Source: Streptomyces platensis (GTDB lineage: Bacteria > Actinomycetota > Actinomycetes > Streptomycetales > Streptomycetaceae). From it: 64,000 nt of DNA. The notes beneath the pieces were generated by a model. It did no database searches. It was not told the origin of the DNA and saw only the letters and a list, made by a program, of their open reading frames with translations. A program made the position numbers and the translations under genes. This document shows, one piece after another, positions 52,375-61,284 of the stretch. The DNA is taken from assembly GCF_008704855.1 (NCBI RefSeq), contig NZ_CP023691.1, forward strand, positions 372,001 through 436,000. Reading direction: 5' to 3'. Positions within the stretch are counted from its first letter, which is position 1. Every line of letters starts with the position of its first letter.

Positions 52375-54255
52375 TCAGCCCCGACGGGGTACTACTCCGA
52401 AGTGCCGTCTGGCGGTGGACACCGCGAGGTCCTGGACCGCGAAAACGGTGAAGTAGTAAGCCTGTGGTGGGGTGTTGTCGGCGACGCGTACGCGGAAGGA
52501 CACGTCCTGAGCGTGTGTGCCGGAACCCCTGACCTTGGTGGTGGCCGGCTCCACGACGGTGTCCTCGCGCAGATACGCGGGCACGAACAGCCCCAGACGC
52601 ACCGGTCCGGGCCGGGCGGCGTTCAGGCGTGCCCGGATCTCCAGGACCCCGCCCGCCGGCACCTCGTCCGGTGCGAACGCCAGCAGCTGCGGTGCGTCCG
52701 GCACCTGGAAGGTGACGTCACCGCAGCGCAGACACACCACGCAGACGGTGTCCAGGACATGGGGCAGCAGGCCGCGGCGGACGAATCGCTGGGCCGGGCG
52801 GCCGCAGTGGCAGATCACTTCCTTGACGTGCGGGTCCAGCCGGCTGCGGTCGCCGAAGTGGGCGGGGTAGTTCATCACCTCGGTTTCGGGGTTCTTGCCG
52901 ATCTCCTGGGCCAGGACGTGGTCGAGTGACTGGAGGTCCGCCGTGAGCGAGGTGCGGAGTGCCTCGGGGGACTGCTCGGCCAGGTGCGTGGGGCGTGCCA
53001 CCCACTGGTCCACCTTGCGGGCGAGCTTGGCCAGCCGGGGCCGCAAGGAATGGTTGTGGGGCAGCAGTTCACCGGTGAGGAGCGCGGTGAGGCGGGTGCC
53101 GACCGTCAGGAGGAGGTCGTCGGGGCAGTGGTCGGACGGTTCGGGTACCGCGTCGGCGGGGCCGGCGGGCAGACCGAACCGCATGAAGGCGGGGTAGGGG
53201 TGTGACCCCGCCAGGCTCGCGTTGAGTACGTCCACCGAATCCTCGCCGGTGGTCGCCGCGCGCATCCAGGCGGCGTTCTCCGGCCGGTCCGAGTCGTGCA
53301 CGGAGACCGCCGACACGACGGTACGGGCCGGTCCGTCGAGCGCGTTGAGCAGGATCTGGTAGCGGGGGTCGTAGAGGACCAGGTCGGCGAGGGGTCCGCT
53401 GTTGCAGGCGCTGAGGACCACTTCGGCTGCCGCGACCCGGTTCAGCGGGACGAGTTTGTCCTCGGGCTTGTAGCAGGCAAAGCCATAGGCGCAGCGCGGG
53501 CCGAGGAGTTCCTCGTCGCGCGGGACCACCGGGTTGAGTCCGCAGATGGTGAACTCGCCCAGGTTGATGCTGTCGTCCTTGCCGTGCCCCTGGAAGACGA
53601 CCTGCCGCCAGCGTTCGCCGAGGATCTCGGCCTGGATGTCGACGCGTTCGAAGTCACGGTCGTCATAGACCCGGACGGTGTCGAGGGGCGTCGGCCGGTC
53701 GGTGTCGGTGAACAGTCCGAGCTCGGTCAGGGAGTCGTCCGGCCGGGCGTACTGCTTGGCCACGTTCCACAGCAGTGACCGGGAGTCGCGACCGCTGAGG
53801 AACGTGACACGGAAGCCCTGGGCCCGGTAGGTGCTGTTCAGCAGCTCCCTGACCGGATCGAGCCGGAGGCGGTCGTAGGTGCCCAGGACGAGCAGGGTGC
53901 CGTCTGCCTCTTGGCGCAGCCGGTCGAGGGAGTCCGCGGTCAGCCAGCTCCTGGCCAGGGGCCGGGTCAACTCCATGAGTCCGGAGGGAAGTTCGTCGAT
54001 ATCGTCGAGCAGTACGCCGTGATCCAACGGTGTGGGCAGTGCCGTGCCGGAATACAGCGTGGAGGCCAGTTCGACGCTGTCGGACAGGTCGGAGCGGCCC
54101 TCCACGACCACGGGAATTCCGCCTGCCCCGGGGCTGCCCAGGAAGTCCGCGACAGCCGCGGGGAGTTCCTCTTCTGCGACCGGGTGGAAGGGTGGCGTGG
54201 GGCGTGGAGGGTGCCCGACGCGCCCTTGCGCAGCGGTGGATGGGGTGGACTGCAT
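52375..54255 (-). CDS. blsK: CHAT-domain protein with zinc ribbon, positional BlsK counterpart
   Basis: This 626-residue protein has a caspase-like CHAT core at about 120-360: FQGHG carries the catalytic-type His224 and LSACNSG carries Cys284. Downstream is a cysteine pattern C-x-C (482, 484) and CVVCLRC (505, 508, 511) that looks like a zinc ribbon, then a C-terminal beta-rich domain. CHAT proteins are usually proteases in signalling or defence. In order D-E-F-G-H-I-J-K-L-M this gene occupies the blsK slot; BlsK is, as I recall, the protein reported to attach leucine to the antibiotic intermediate as self-protection. If so, this fold has been turned into an acyl- or aminoacyl-transferase. 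That assignment rests on position and memory, not on a search. Confidence 0.75.
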   Translation of the reverse strand: MQSTPSTAAQGRVGHPPRPTPPFHPVAEEELPAAVADFLGSPGAGGIPVVVEGRSDLSDSVELASTLYSGTALPTPLDHGVLLDDIDELPSGLMELTRPLARSWLTADSLDRLRQEADGTLLVLGTYDRLRLDPVRELLNSTYRAQGFRVTFLSGRDSRSLLWNVAKQYARPDDSLTELGLFTDTDRPTPLDTVRVYDDRDFERVDIQAEILGERWRQVVFQGHGKDDSINLGEFTICGLNPVVPRDEELLGPRCAYGFACYKPEDKLVPLNRVAAAEVVLSACNSGPLADLVLYDPRYQILLNALDGPARTVVSAVSVHDSDRPENAAWMRAATTGEDSVDVLNASLAGSHPYPAFMRFGLPAGPADAVPEPSDHCPDDLLLTVGTRLTALLTGELLPHNHSLRPRLAKLARKVDQWVARPTHLAEQSPEALRTSLTADLQSLDHVLAQEIGKNPETEVMNYPAHFGDRSRLDPHVKEVICHCGRPAQRFVRRGLLPHVLDTVCVVCLRCGDVTFQVPDAPQLLAFAPDEVPAGGVLEIRARLNAARPGPVRLGLFVPAYLREDTVVEPATTKVRGSGTHAQDVSFRVRVADNTPPQAYYFTVFAVQDLAVSTARRHFGVVPRRG

Positions 54256-54333
54256 GAGATGACCTCGTGTTCCTTCTTCAGTGCTGTGCCTGGAGCAGTT
54301 GTTGCGCGAGCCGTGGGATGCGCGGAGAGCGGG

Positions 54334-55602
54334 TCAGGCGGGAGCAGGTGCCGGCCTGGGCTCACCGGCGAACAGTCCGCGGAAGGCGAACGCCCCCGCC
54401 GAGGCGGCCAGCGACACGATCGCCGCGACCGCGAACACCCCGCGCGCCGCCAGCGGTTCGACCAGCAGGCCGCCGATCTGCTGGCCCAGGGCGTCGCCGA
54501 TGACCGTGGCCAGGGACGCCCAGGTGAACGCCTCCGCCGCCTTGTCGCTGTCGGCCAGCCTGCTCACCAGGGACATCTCACTGGCCGACACGAGTGCGAT
54601 CGGAGCGCTCCCCACGGCCAGCGCCAGAGCGAGGGTGAGCTCGGAGGTGGCCAGCAGCGGCAGCGCGGTTCCGCCCGCGTAGGCGAGCAGAAGCCAGGGG
54701 AAGCGACGGTGCACCGGCCGCTCCGACTGGGATCGCCCCAGCAGGAGGGCACCTACGGCGCTGCCGATGCCCCAGCAGGCGTACACCACTCCGGTGTGTC
54801 CGAGAGAGCCCTGCTCGTCGACGAAGGCCGGAATGGCCAGCGTCATCAGCCCGACCGGTACCGAAGCGGCGGCCATCACCAGGAGGAGGGCCGGCATTCC
54901 GGTGTTGCGGATCGGCCCCAGGACGCCGCGTGCGGCCTGCTTCCCGGTGCTCTCCGGCGGGGTACTGTCCTCCGTCGTGCCCGGCGGGGTTGCGTCCTCC
55001 CCCGCTGTCCGGGTCCGCAGCAGCCGCGTCGTTCCCAGGCCCACGGCTCCGACGCCGCCCACGACCGCCACCGTGGTGAGCGCCGTACGCGCCGACCCGG
55101 TGACCATCAGCACGGCGAAGAGCAACGGCGCGCTGGTGATGAGCAGTTCAGCGAGCAGGGCCTCCCACAGGTAGGCCGTCTCCCGCTCCTCCTCCGCCAG
55201 CGGGATCCGGGCCCACAGGGAGCGCATGCACGCATTGCCCGGGGGCAGGGCGACTCCCGCCGCCAGTGCCAGCACGAGCTGCCCGGGTGTGGCCGGCTCC
55301 GTCCACCACACCAGCGCGGTGAGCGACGACGGATACACCAGACCCGTGAGCAGCAGTGCGTTGCGGGGGTTGGTGCGGTCCATCCGGCGGGCGACGAACG
55401 GACCGCCCACCGCCATGCCCACGGCGTAGAGCGCCGAGACCAGCCCCGCCTGGGCGTAGCTGCCGCCCTGCTCCCGCACCACCAGCACCAGGGCCAGCGA
55501 CATCAGGTAGACGGGCAGTCGGCACACCACGCTCCATCCGGCGGCCCCGGCCACGTAAGGCCGTTGGAGAAGGCGGAGGAACTTGCTGACCGTAGCGACC
55601 AT
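54334..55602 (-). CDS. MFS exporter, BlsJ position
   Basis: This 422-residue major facilitator has about twelve membrane helices, a central cytoplasmic loop rich in Thr/Pro/Glu (about 205-235) and the helix 2-3 loop region GGPFVARRMDRTNPRNA. It probably exports the nucleoside antibiotic or its protected precursor. The ATG at 55602 is preferred because GGAGAG lies upstream and it leaves a short cytosolic N terminus; an in-frame ATG at 55653 lacks a ribosome site. Confidence 0.85.
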   Translation of the reverse strand: MVATVSKFLRLLQRPYVAGAAGWSVVCRLPVYLMSLALVLVVREQGGSYAQAGLVSALYAVGMAVGGPFVARRMDRTNPRNALLLTGLVYPSSLTALVWWTEPATPGQLVLALAAGVALPPGNACMRSLWARIPLAEEERETAYLWEALLAELLITSAPLLFAVLMVTGSARTALTTVAVVGGVGAVGLGTTRLLRTRTAGEDATPPGTTEDSTPPESTGKQAARGVLGPIRNTGMPALLLVMAAASVPVGLMTLAIPAFVDEQGSLGHTGVVYACWGIGSAVGALLLGRSQSERPVHRRFPWLLLAYAGGTALPLLATSELTLALALAVGSAPIALVSASEMSLVSRLADSDKAAEAFTWASLATVIGDALGQQIGGLLVEPLAARGVFAVAAIVSLAASAGAFAFRGLFAGEPRPAPAPA

Positions 55603-55671
55603 CGAATCCGGCTCTCCGTTCGTCCCACGCTTGCTCTGCAACTCGTCTGGCATACCGCACGATCGGCATGG

Positions 55672-56904
55672 TCACGGGGACGCCGTCGAGGGCACGGGCG
55701 CCGCTGCGATGTCGATGCGGAAGTGCTCCAGTACGTTCGCCATACGTTTCTCGACCTCCGCCGCCGTGGCGCCTTCGACGTGTACGAATCCGGACGCGTT
55801 GTGCGAGGCGCGCCGGGCGGTGACCAGGTCGCCGGGCGCCATCCGTACGACGGCTTCGATGACGCCGGGCAGGCGCAGCAGTTCCTCGGGCGAGGTGACC
55901 GCGAGCACCCGGCCGGAGTCCGGCAGCGGCAGCAGCAGATCGCCCACGCACCGCCGGACGCCGTAGTCCAGCCGGGGCCGGCGGCCGGTGTAGACATCGA
56001 GGGTGGCGCCGAAGACGTCGAAGCCGTAGGCGTGCCCGTGGTTCGCGGTGATCTCGCAGCCCGCCAGCCGGACACCGGCCTCACCCATATGGACGGTGTC
56101 GTCGGTCTCGAAGAACTCCATGTGCAGATAGCCGTGGTCGATGGCCATCCCGGTCACCACCCGCCGCACCAGGTCGGCCACATCACAGCGCGGTCCCGGC
56201 CCCGAGCCGAGGCTGATGTTGGCGTTCATCGCGCCCTCGACGATGTCCAGCGGCCGGCAGGGCATGGCGCTCGGCCACACGTCCAGCACCTCGCCCCGGT
56301 GGATCAGGGCGCAGGCCTCCCACTCCGTGCCGCCCAGATGCTCCTCCACCATGAAGCGGCGCGCGGCGAGATCCACCTGCCGCAGATCCGCGGGTCCGCG
56401 CAGCAGATGGGTGTCGAGGCAGGCGAAGGAGTCGACCGGTTTGAGGACGACCGGCCAGCCGTGTTCCGCGGCGAAGCCCGTGACGTCCTCGGCGGCGGAG
56501 ACCCGCTGGTACGCGGCCGTACGCAGGCCCAGTGCGCGGAACTTGTCCTTCATCGCGGCCTTGTCCCGCACCCACTGCACCTGCTCGCTCGTCAGATGCG
56601 GCAGTCCCACCAGGCCCGCGAAGCGCTGGGCGATGTGCTGACGAGGCTCGGAGGGGTTGCAGAAGTGCACCGGGCGCACCGGCTGTCGTGCGATCCAGTC
56701 GTGGTAGCGGCGCGCCTCCTCGGTGAGCGGCACATCGCTGCGGACCCAGAATGCGGGCAGCTGAGCCGTGTCGCGCAGGTACCCGGCCGGCAGGTCGTCG
56801 CGCGCCTCCTCGAAGCGCAGCAGGACCAGCTCCTCGGGCCGGTGCCGCAGCGCGTACCGGGTGAACGAGTTGGGCCTGTCGTCCACCAGCAGCAAGCCGC
56901 TCAC
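55672..56904 (-). CDS. blsI: ATP-grasp ligase, BlsI position
   Basis: This is a 410-residue ATP-grasp protein with ATP-binding strand VVLKPVDSF and metal-binding segment HMGEAGVRLAGCEI. By operon position it matches the enzyme thought to couple beta-arginine (or its derivative) to the amino sugar nucleoside cytosinine in blasticidin S biosynthesis; the coupling role is inferred. It differs clearly from both ATP-grasp ligases of the 36-43 kb operon. It overlaps the aminotransferase gene by ATGA. Confidence 0.82.
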   Translation of the reverse strand: MSGLLLVDDRPNSFTRYALRHRPEELVLLRFEEARDDLPAGYLRDTAQLPAFWVRSDVPLTEEARRYHDWIARQPVRPVHFCNPSEPRQHIAQRFAGLVGLPHLTSEQVQWVRDKAAMKDKFRALGLRTAAYQRVSAAEDVTGFAAEHGWPVVLKPVDSFACLDTHLLRGPADLRQVDLAARRFMVEEHLGGTEWEACALIHRGEVLDVWPSAMPCRPLDIVEGAMNANISLGSGPGPRCDVADLVRRVVTGMAIDHGYLHMEFFETDDTVHMGEAGVRLAGCEITANHGHAYGFDVFGATLDVYTGRRPRLDYGVRRCVGDLLLPLPDSGRVLAVTSPEELLRLPGVIEAVVRMAPGDLVTARRASHNASGFVHVEGATAAEVEKRMANVLEHFRIDIAAAPVPSTASP

Positions 56905-58079
56905 ATCGTCTCCAGCGTCCGGCGCAGCAGCTTGGCCGCCGTGGCCTGCTGCTGCTCGCTCAGCTCCGGAGACAGCGGAACGCAGAGGGTGCGGTCCAGG
57001 AGGGAGCGGGTGCGGGCGAAGCCGTCGCGGGTGAGGGCGCGGGGCACGGCGCCGGCGAGGTTCCAGGGGAAGCCGTCCGCGTACAGCGAGCGCCGCCCCG
57101 CGAGGACCGGGTGTTCGGGCAGGAAGTACTTGCCGAGCGTCCAGTTGGCGATGCCCTGCGCGGTGAGCCGCTCGACCGCGGTGTCGCGCAGTTCCCGGTT
57201 CGCGAGGCGCAGCCGCAGGCTGATCTTGACGTCGCCGGGCGACCGCGGAACCAGCGCGATGTCGGACCGGTCGGGCAGCTCCTGCGACGCGATCCGGTAG
57301 TGCCGCTCCAGCCCGGCGAGGACCTCGTCGAGGTGGCGGAACTGCTGGAGCTGGATGGCGGCGACCTCTTCGCTGGTGACCAGGTTCTCGCCGTAGTAGG
57401 CGTCCTCGTTCCAGGTGGGGTAGCGGCCGGGCTTACGGGCCGAGCCGTGATCGTGGTAGCAGCGCATCTCCTCCCACGCCGCCCGGTCGTTGGTGACCAG
57501 CAGCCCGCCCTCGCCGGAGGTGAGGACCTTGTTGTGGTGGAAGCTGAAGGCGCCCGCGTACCCACGGGTGCCGACGTGCCTGCCGTCCGGGAAGCGCGCT
57601 CCCAGCGCCTGGGCGGCGTCCTCGATGACGAAGGGCACCGTGGCCGGCAGAGGTGCGACGGCGCCCTCCATGTGGGCGACGATCACCCGGCGCGCGTCGG
57701 CGGGCAGCAGCGAGGTGTCCAGGGCCAGCGTCTCGTCGACGTCGACCGGCACCGGGATCAGTCCCGTGGACAGCACGGCCCCGGCCACCGCGACGAAGGT
57801 GACCGCGGGAATGTAGACGACGTCACCCACTGCCGGCCGGGTGGAGACCAGGGCGAGCCGCAGCGCCTCGGTGCAGTTGTGGACCGCCAGCACGTGCTCG
57901 GCGCCCAGTCGCTCACCCACCGTGCGCTCCAGCCGGCTCGCCATGCTCTCCGACTCGGTCTGATAGCGGAACAGCACGCTCTGCTCGATGACCTGCTGCA
58001 ACTCGTGCATGTCGGACCAGTTGAGGTAGTTGGCGCCGTAGGGCAGAAAGCGCTGGCCCTGTCGTTTCTGGAGGGTCAT
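56901..58079 (-). CDS. blsH: DegT/DnrJ/EryC1/StrS aminotransferase, BlsH-like
   Basis: This is a 392-residue sugar aminotransferase of the DegT family. The PLP lysine is Lys184 in SFHHNKVLTSGEGG and the PLP-ring aspartate is in VIEDAAQALG. In blasticidin-type pathways this enzyme installs the 4'-amino group on the decarboxylated keto nucleoside to give cytosinine. It overlaps both the aminomutase and the ATP-grasp genes by ATGA, so the three are tightly coupled. Confidence 0.88.
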   Translation of the reverse strand: MTLQKRQGQRFLPYGANYLNWSDMHELQQVIEQSVLFRYQTESESMASRLERTVGERLGAEHVLAVHNCTEALRLALVSTRPAVGDVVYIPAVTFVAVAGAVLSTGLIPVPVDVDETLALDTSLLPADARRVIVAHMEGAVAPLPATVPFVIEDAAQALGARFPDGRHVGTRGYAGAFSFHHNKVLTSGEGGLLVTNDRAAWEEMRCYHDHGSARKPGRYPTWNEDAYYGENLVTSEEVAAIQLQQFRHLDEVLAGLERHYRIASQELPDRSDIALVPRSPGDVKISLRLRLANRELRDTAVERLTAQGIANWTLGKYFLPEHPVLAGRRSLYADGFPWNLAGAVPRALTRDGFARTRSLLDRTLCVPLSPELSEQQQATAAKLLRRTLETM

Positions 58080-59260
58080 CGGCCGCCGTCCCCGTGGTCG
58101 GCCGACGGCTCCGTGACCGGATACACATCCTGGCTCACGACCATTTCCTGGCCCTTGTAGTTACGCAGCAGCAGCCCTTCGGGGACCTGCTTGTAGGAGG
58201 GCTGGGCCATGGGGATCTTGCCGAGCCGGGTGGTGAGCACGTACTGCGGTACGCCGAAGCCGGTGATGTGTCCCTGGAGGCCCTCCATGATCTCCCAGCC
58301 CTTTTCGACGGAGGTCATGAAGTGCGCGACGCCGGTCACGTTGTCGCAGTGGTAGAGGTAGTAGGGGCGTACGCGAATGCGCAGCAGCTCCGTCATGAGC
58401 TTGCGCATGGTGTCCACCTCGTCGTTGACGCCGCGCAGCAGCACCGTCTGGTTGCCCACCGGGATACCGTGGCGCAGCAGGCGGTCGATGGCCTGCTCGG
58501 ACTCCGGGGTGATTTCCTTGGGGTGGTTGAAGTGGGTGTTCAGCCACACCGGGTGGTAGCGGGCGAGCATCTCGCACAGCTCCGTGGTGATGCGCTGTGG
58601 CAGCAGCACCGGGAACCGGCTGCCGATACGGATGATCTCCACGCTCGGGATGGCGCGCAGGCCGGAGATGATCTCTTCCAGTTTGCCGTCCATGTAGGAG
58701 AGCGGGTCGCCGCCGGTCAGCAGTACATCGCGGATCTCGGGGTGGTCGGCGATGTACTGGAGATCTGCGGTGAAGTCCTCGCCCTCGTTCTTCTCGAAGT
58801 ACGTGCCGTCCACGTCGGTGGTGTGGAACTTGCGGGTGCAGTGCCGGCAGTAGACCGGACATGCCTCGGTGATCAGCATGATCACCCGGTCCGGGTACTT
58901 GTGCACGACGCGGTTGGTCTTCCGGTAGAACATGTCGCCCACCGGATCGACGTCCGTACCGTGGTACTCCATCAGCTCACCGAGCGACGGCACGGCCTGC
59001 TGCCGTACCGGGCACAGCGGATCGTCGGGATCCATCAGCGAGGCGTAGTAAGGCGTCAGTGACCAGCGGTACTTGCCGGCCGATTCGGCTATCGCCTTCT
59101 CCTCGGCGGGAGTCGTGCGAATCCACTTCTGGGCCTTCTCGACGGTGTTGATGCGCTTGCGCATGTGCCACCGCCAGTCGTTCCACTGATCCTCGGGGAC
59201 ATCGGCGGCAGTGGTGAGGGGAAGGGCGGCGGGGTGGGTCTCTGAGGGTATGGGGGGCAT
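58076..59260 (-). CDS. blsG: Radical SAM/PLP aminomutase, KamA family, BlsG-like (arginine 2,3-aminomutase)
   Basis: This is a 394-residue KamA-family enzyme with CPVYCRHC (Cys134, Cys138, Cys141) for the [4Fe-4S]-SAM cluster, a GGDP motif for SAM contacts, and a PLP lysine at Lys348 in LGKIP. The lysine-specific enzyme uses two aspartates to hold the substrate epsilon-amine: one is kept here (Asp306 in HCDNVTG), while the other, before the PLP-lysine loop, appears to be Thr and the loop is shorter than the classic GGGGK. This agrees with a longer guanidine substrate, as for BlsG, which makes beta-arginine. Lysine as substrate is not ruled out. GGGAGA lies upstream of the start. Confidence 0.87.
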   Translation of the reverse strand: MPPIPSETHPAALPLTTAADVPEDQWNDWRWHMRKRINTVEKAQKWIRTTPAEEKAIAESAGKYRWSLTPYYASLMDPDDPLCPVRQQAVPSLGELMEYHGTDVDPVGDMFYRKTNRVVHKYPDRVIMLITEACPVYCRHCTRKFHTTDVDGTYFEKNEGEDFTADLQYIADHPEIRDVLLTGGDPLSYMDGKLEEIISGLRAIPSVEIIRIGSRFPVLLPQRITTELCEMLARYHPVWLNTHFNHPKEITPESEQAIDRLLRHGIPVGNQTVLLRGVNDEVDTMRKLMTELLRIRVRPYYLYHCDNVTGVAHFMTSVEKGWEIMEGLQGHITGFGVPQYVLTTRLGKIPMAQPSYKQVPEGLLLRNYKGQEMVVSQDVYPVTEPSADHGDGGR

Positions 59261-59320
59261 CAGAAATCTCCCATCCGGCGGATAGCCGGGGTCGTGCCGA
59301 CAGGGAAGGGCCTTGCTACG

Positions 59321-60235
59321 TCAGAACGCGGTGGGTATGAGCGCGAGTTGGCGGACGCGGCGGGCAATGCGCTGTGCTTCGCGTCGGGCGTCGTCATCGG
59401 GTTTCAGGGGCGCCCAGGGGCCTGGGTGCGGAGTCCACACGGCGGGTCGCCGGGCGTCCTCCGCCACCTCGATCGGCACCAGCCGTCGCAGCCGGTCGGC
59501 CAGATCGCGCTGGTCCGGGCCGAGCGGGGGCAACAGGGTCAAGGGGGCGTTGCGTGCCCACGCCAGTGATACGGCGGTCAGCGTCGGGGAGGCGAGGAAG
59601 GTCTCCGCGGCGGCGTGCAGTGCGTCGAAATCCACGTCCGCGGCCCGGTGCACGCGGACACCGGCGACCGGGCCGAGTGCCTTCCGGACGGCCGTGAACC
59701 CGGTGTCGCACACCACGTCGCAATGGCCGGTGCGGCGCACCGCCTCCGCTGCGGCCGGCCGCAGAAAGGTATCGGTGAAATCAGCACGTTCCGCGTCGTC
59801 GGCCTCGTACGCCGAGACGAGCACCAGACACCCGGACCGCGACCGGTTGCGCGTCAGTCGACGAGGCGCGAGCAACTGCACTGCGTTCAGGGCTTTCTGA
59901 CTCCTCGTCGGCAGTGCGGAGAGCCAATCGGGCCGTTGCACAAGGCGGGTGACGGCGGGTACGGCCGGTAACTCCGTCGCCCGGTGGCGGCAGTGCAGAT
60001 ACACCACCGGTACGCCTTGTCCGGAGAGCCGCGCCGCGGCCTCGGGCGCGTCACAGACGAGCGCCACATCAGGAGTGGACGGGGCCGTCGGGTACGACAC
60101 GTCCAGTTCCGTCAGATGGCCGGCGATGCGCCGCCGTGCGGTCGAGGCGTCGAGCAGTCGCGGCTCGTCCACCAGCAGGACCTGGCCCCGGGCCGGGGCG
60201 CCCGGGTCCTCGGTACACCGGCTCAGTACTGCCAC
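59321..60235 (-). CDS. CGA-synthase-related protein, BlsF position
   Basis: This is a 304-residue protein of unknown function. It has alternating strand-helix segments (VLLVDEPRLLD, VALVCDAPEAA, VPVVYLHCRHRATELP) like half of a GT-B glycosyltransferase, which fits relatedness to CGA synthase, but I see no sugar-nucleotide site. Start is GTG at 60235, overlapping the radical SAM gene by 13 bp. It may assist the CGA synthase or decarboxylase; that is speculation from position. Confidence 0.7.
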   Translation of the reverse strand: MAVLSRCTEDPGAPARGQVLLVDEPRLLDASTARRRIAGHLTELDVSYPTAPSTPDVALVCDAPEAAARLSGQGVPVVYLHCRHRATELPAVPAVTRLVQRPDWLSALPTRSQKALNAVQLLAPRRLTRNRSRSGCLVLVSAYEADDAERADFTDTFLRPAAAEAVRRTGHCDVVCDTGFTAVRKALGPVAGVRVHRAADVDFDALHAAAETFLASPTLTAVSLAWARNAPLTLLPPLGPDQRDLADRLRRLVPIEVAEDARRPAVWTPHPGPWAPLKPDDDARREAQRIARRVRQLALIPTAF

Positions 60236-61239
60236 GGCGGTACGCTCCCCAGTCGGGCCACATCGTCGCTGTACCCAGCGGCCGTGGTGGAACAGCCGTT
60301 GCAGATCCGTGGTCCCTGCTCACGGAAGAAGTCCGCCTGGGACCGGAAGGCCGGTGTGTCGAGCTGGATCACCCCGTCCTGGCGCCAGGACGCGGCGTGG
60401 GGGTCCGAACCTTCGCGGTGCGGCAGGCAACTGCACGCATAGGCCCGCTCGTACTTGCCGTCCAGGTAGATCACGTCGTCCACGACATGGCACAGCGGCT
60501 CGCTCGCCCGCGGTGTGGTCGAGTCGGCGAAGTAGCGGTCCCGCTCCTCGGGGGTGTCGCCGTAGAAGCGTTTGCCGAGCGGGACCAGGTGGGTGTGCGG
60601 GTCGGCCTCGTAGACCGGATCGCAGACGGACCGTACATGCTCCGGGTCCGGGTAGCGGATGCTGCGGTCCAGCTTGATGGCGGACAGCTCCCACTGGCGC
60701 ACGCCCGCTTCCGTGAGGGTCTTCTGGAGCTGCGGCATCTCGGCGTAGTTGTGCGGTCCCACCACGGTGTTCACCCGTGGGAGCACACCGAGTTCGGCAG
60801 CTGTGCGCAGGCCGGTCAGCCCGTTGTCGAACATGCCGGGCGAGCGGCGGTAGACATCGTGTGTCGTCGCCGAGCCGCCGTCGAGACTCACGATGACCTG
60901 GGCGAGCCCCGCGTCGGCGAGCTCCTCGATGCGCCGGGGCAGCATCATCCCGTTGGTGATGAGCGACATCCGCATCCCGGCGGCGGTGCCCCGGCGCACC
61001 AACTCGGCGACGTCCGGGTGCATCAGCGGTTCGCCGCCGGTGAAGCGGACATAGCCCACTCCTGCCTCGGCTGCCCGCGGCAGCAGCTCGTCGAAGTCGT
61101 CCAGCGAGAACCGGTAGGTGTCGCGGGACAGCGCGAACTCACACATGAAGCAGTCGGCGTTGCAGGCTTCGAGAATGCGGACGAACAGATACCTCTGACG
61201 TGCGCGCGTGCGGTGCCCCGCACCTGTCGGTCCAGCCAT
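60223..61239 (-). CDS. blsE: Radical SAM cytosylglucuronate decarboxylase, BlsE-like
   Basis: This is a 338-residue radical SAM enzyme with CNADCFMC (Cys26, Cys30, Cys33), a GGEPL SAM motif and a C-terminal cysteine set (LCHVV, YACSCLP, CNGC) that probably binds an auxiliary cluster. BlsE is known to decarboxylate cytosylglucuronic acid at C5, creating the keto sugar that the DegT enzyme aminates. The ATG at 61239 was chosen because GGAAGG lies seven bases upstream; a TTG six bases earlier would sit on that site. It lies 45 bp downstream of the CGA synthase gene. Confidence 0.88.
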   Translation of the reverse strand: MAGPTGAGHRTRARQRYLFVRILEACNADCFMCEFALSRDTYRFSLDDFDELLPRAAEAGVGYVRFTGGEPLMHPDVAELVRRGTAAGMRMSLITNGMMLPRRIEELADAGLAQVIVSLDGGSATTHDVYRRSPGMFDNGLTGLRTAAELGVLPRVNTVVGPHNYAEMPQLQKTLTEAGVRQWELSAIKLDRSIRYPDPEHVRSVCDPVYEADPHTHLVPLGKRFYGDTPEERDRYFADSTTPRASEPLCHVVDDVIYLDGKYERAYACSCLPHREGSDPHAASWRQDGVIQLDTPAFRSQADFFREQGPRICNGCSTTAAGYSDDVARLGSVPPWQY

Positions 61240-61284
61240 GCGCAAGCCTTCCTGTGACGAGTAGTTGGGCAGTGCGGTGTGTGA

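Noticed and set aside
53911..57300. 1129-codon plus-strand frame
   Set aside because: Its composition is Arg/Gly/His/Gln-rich and it spans four well-supported minus-strand genes.
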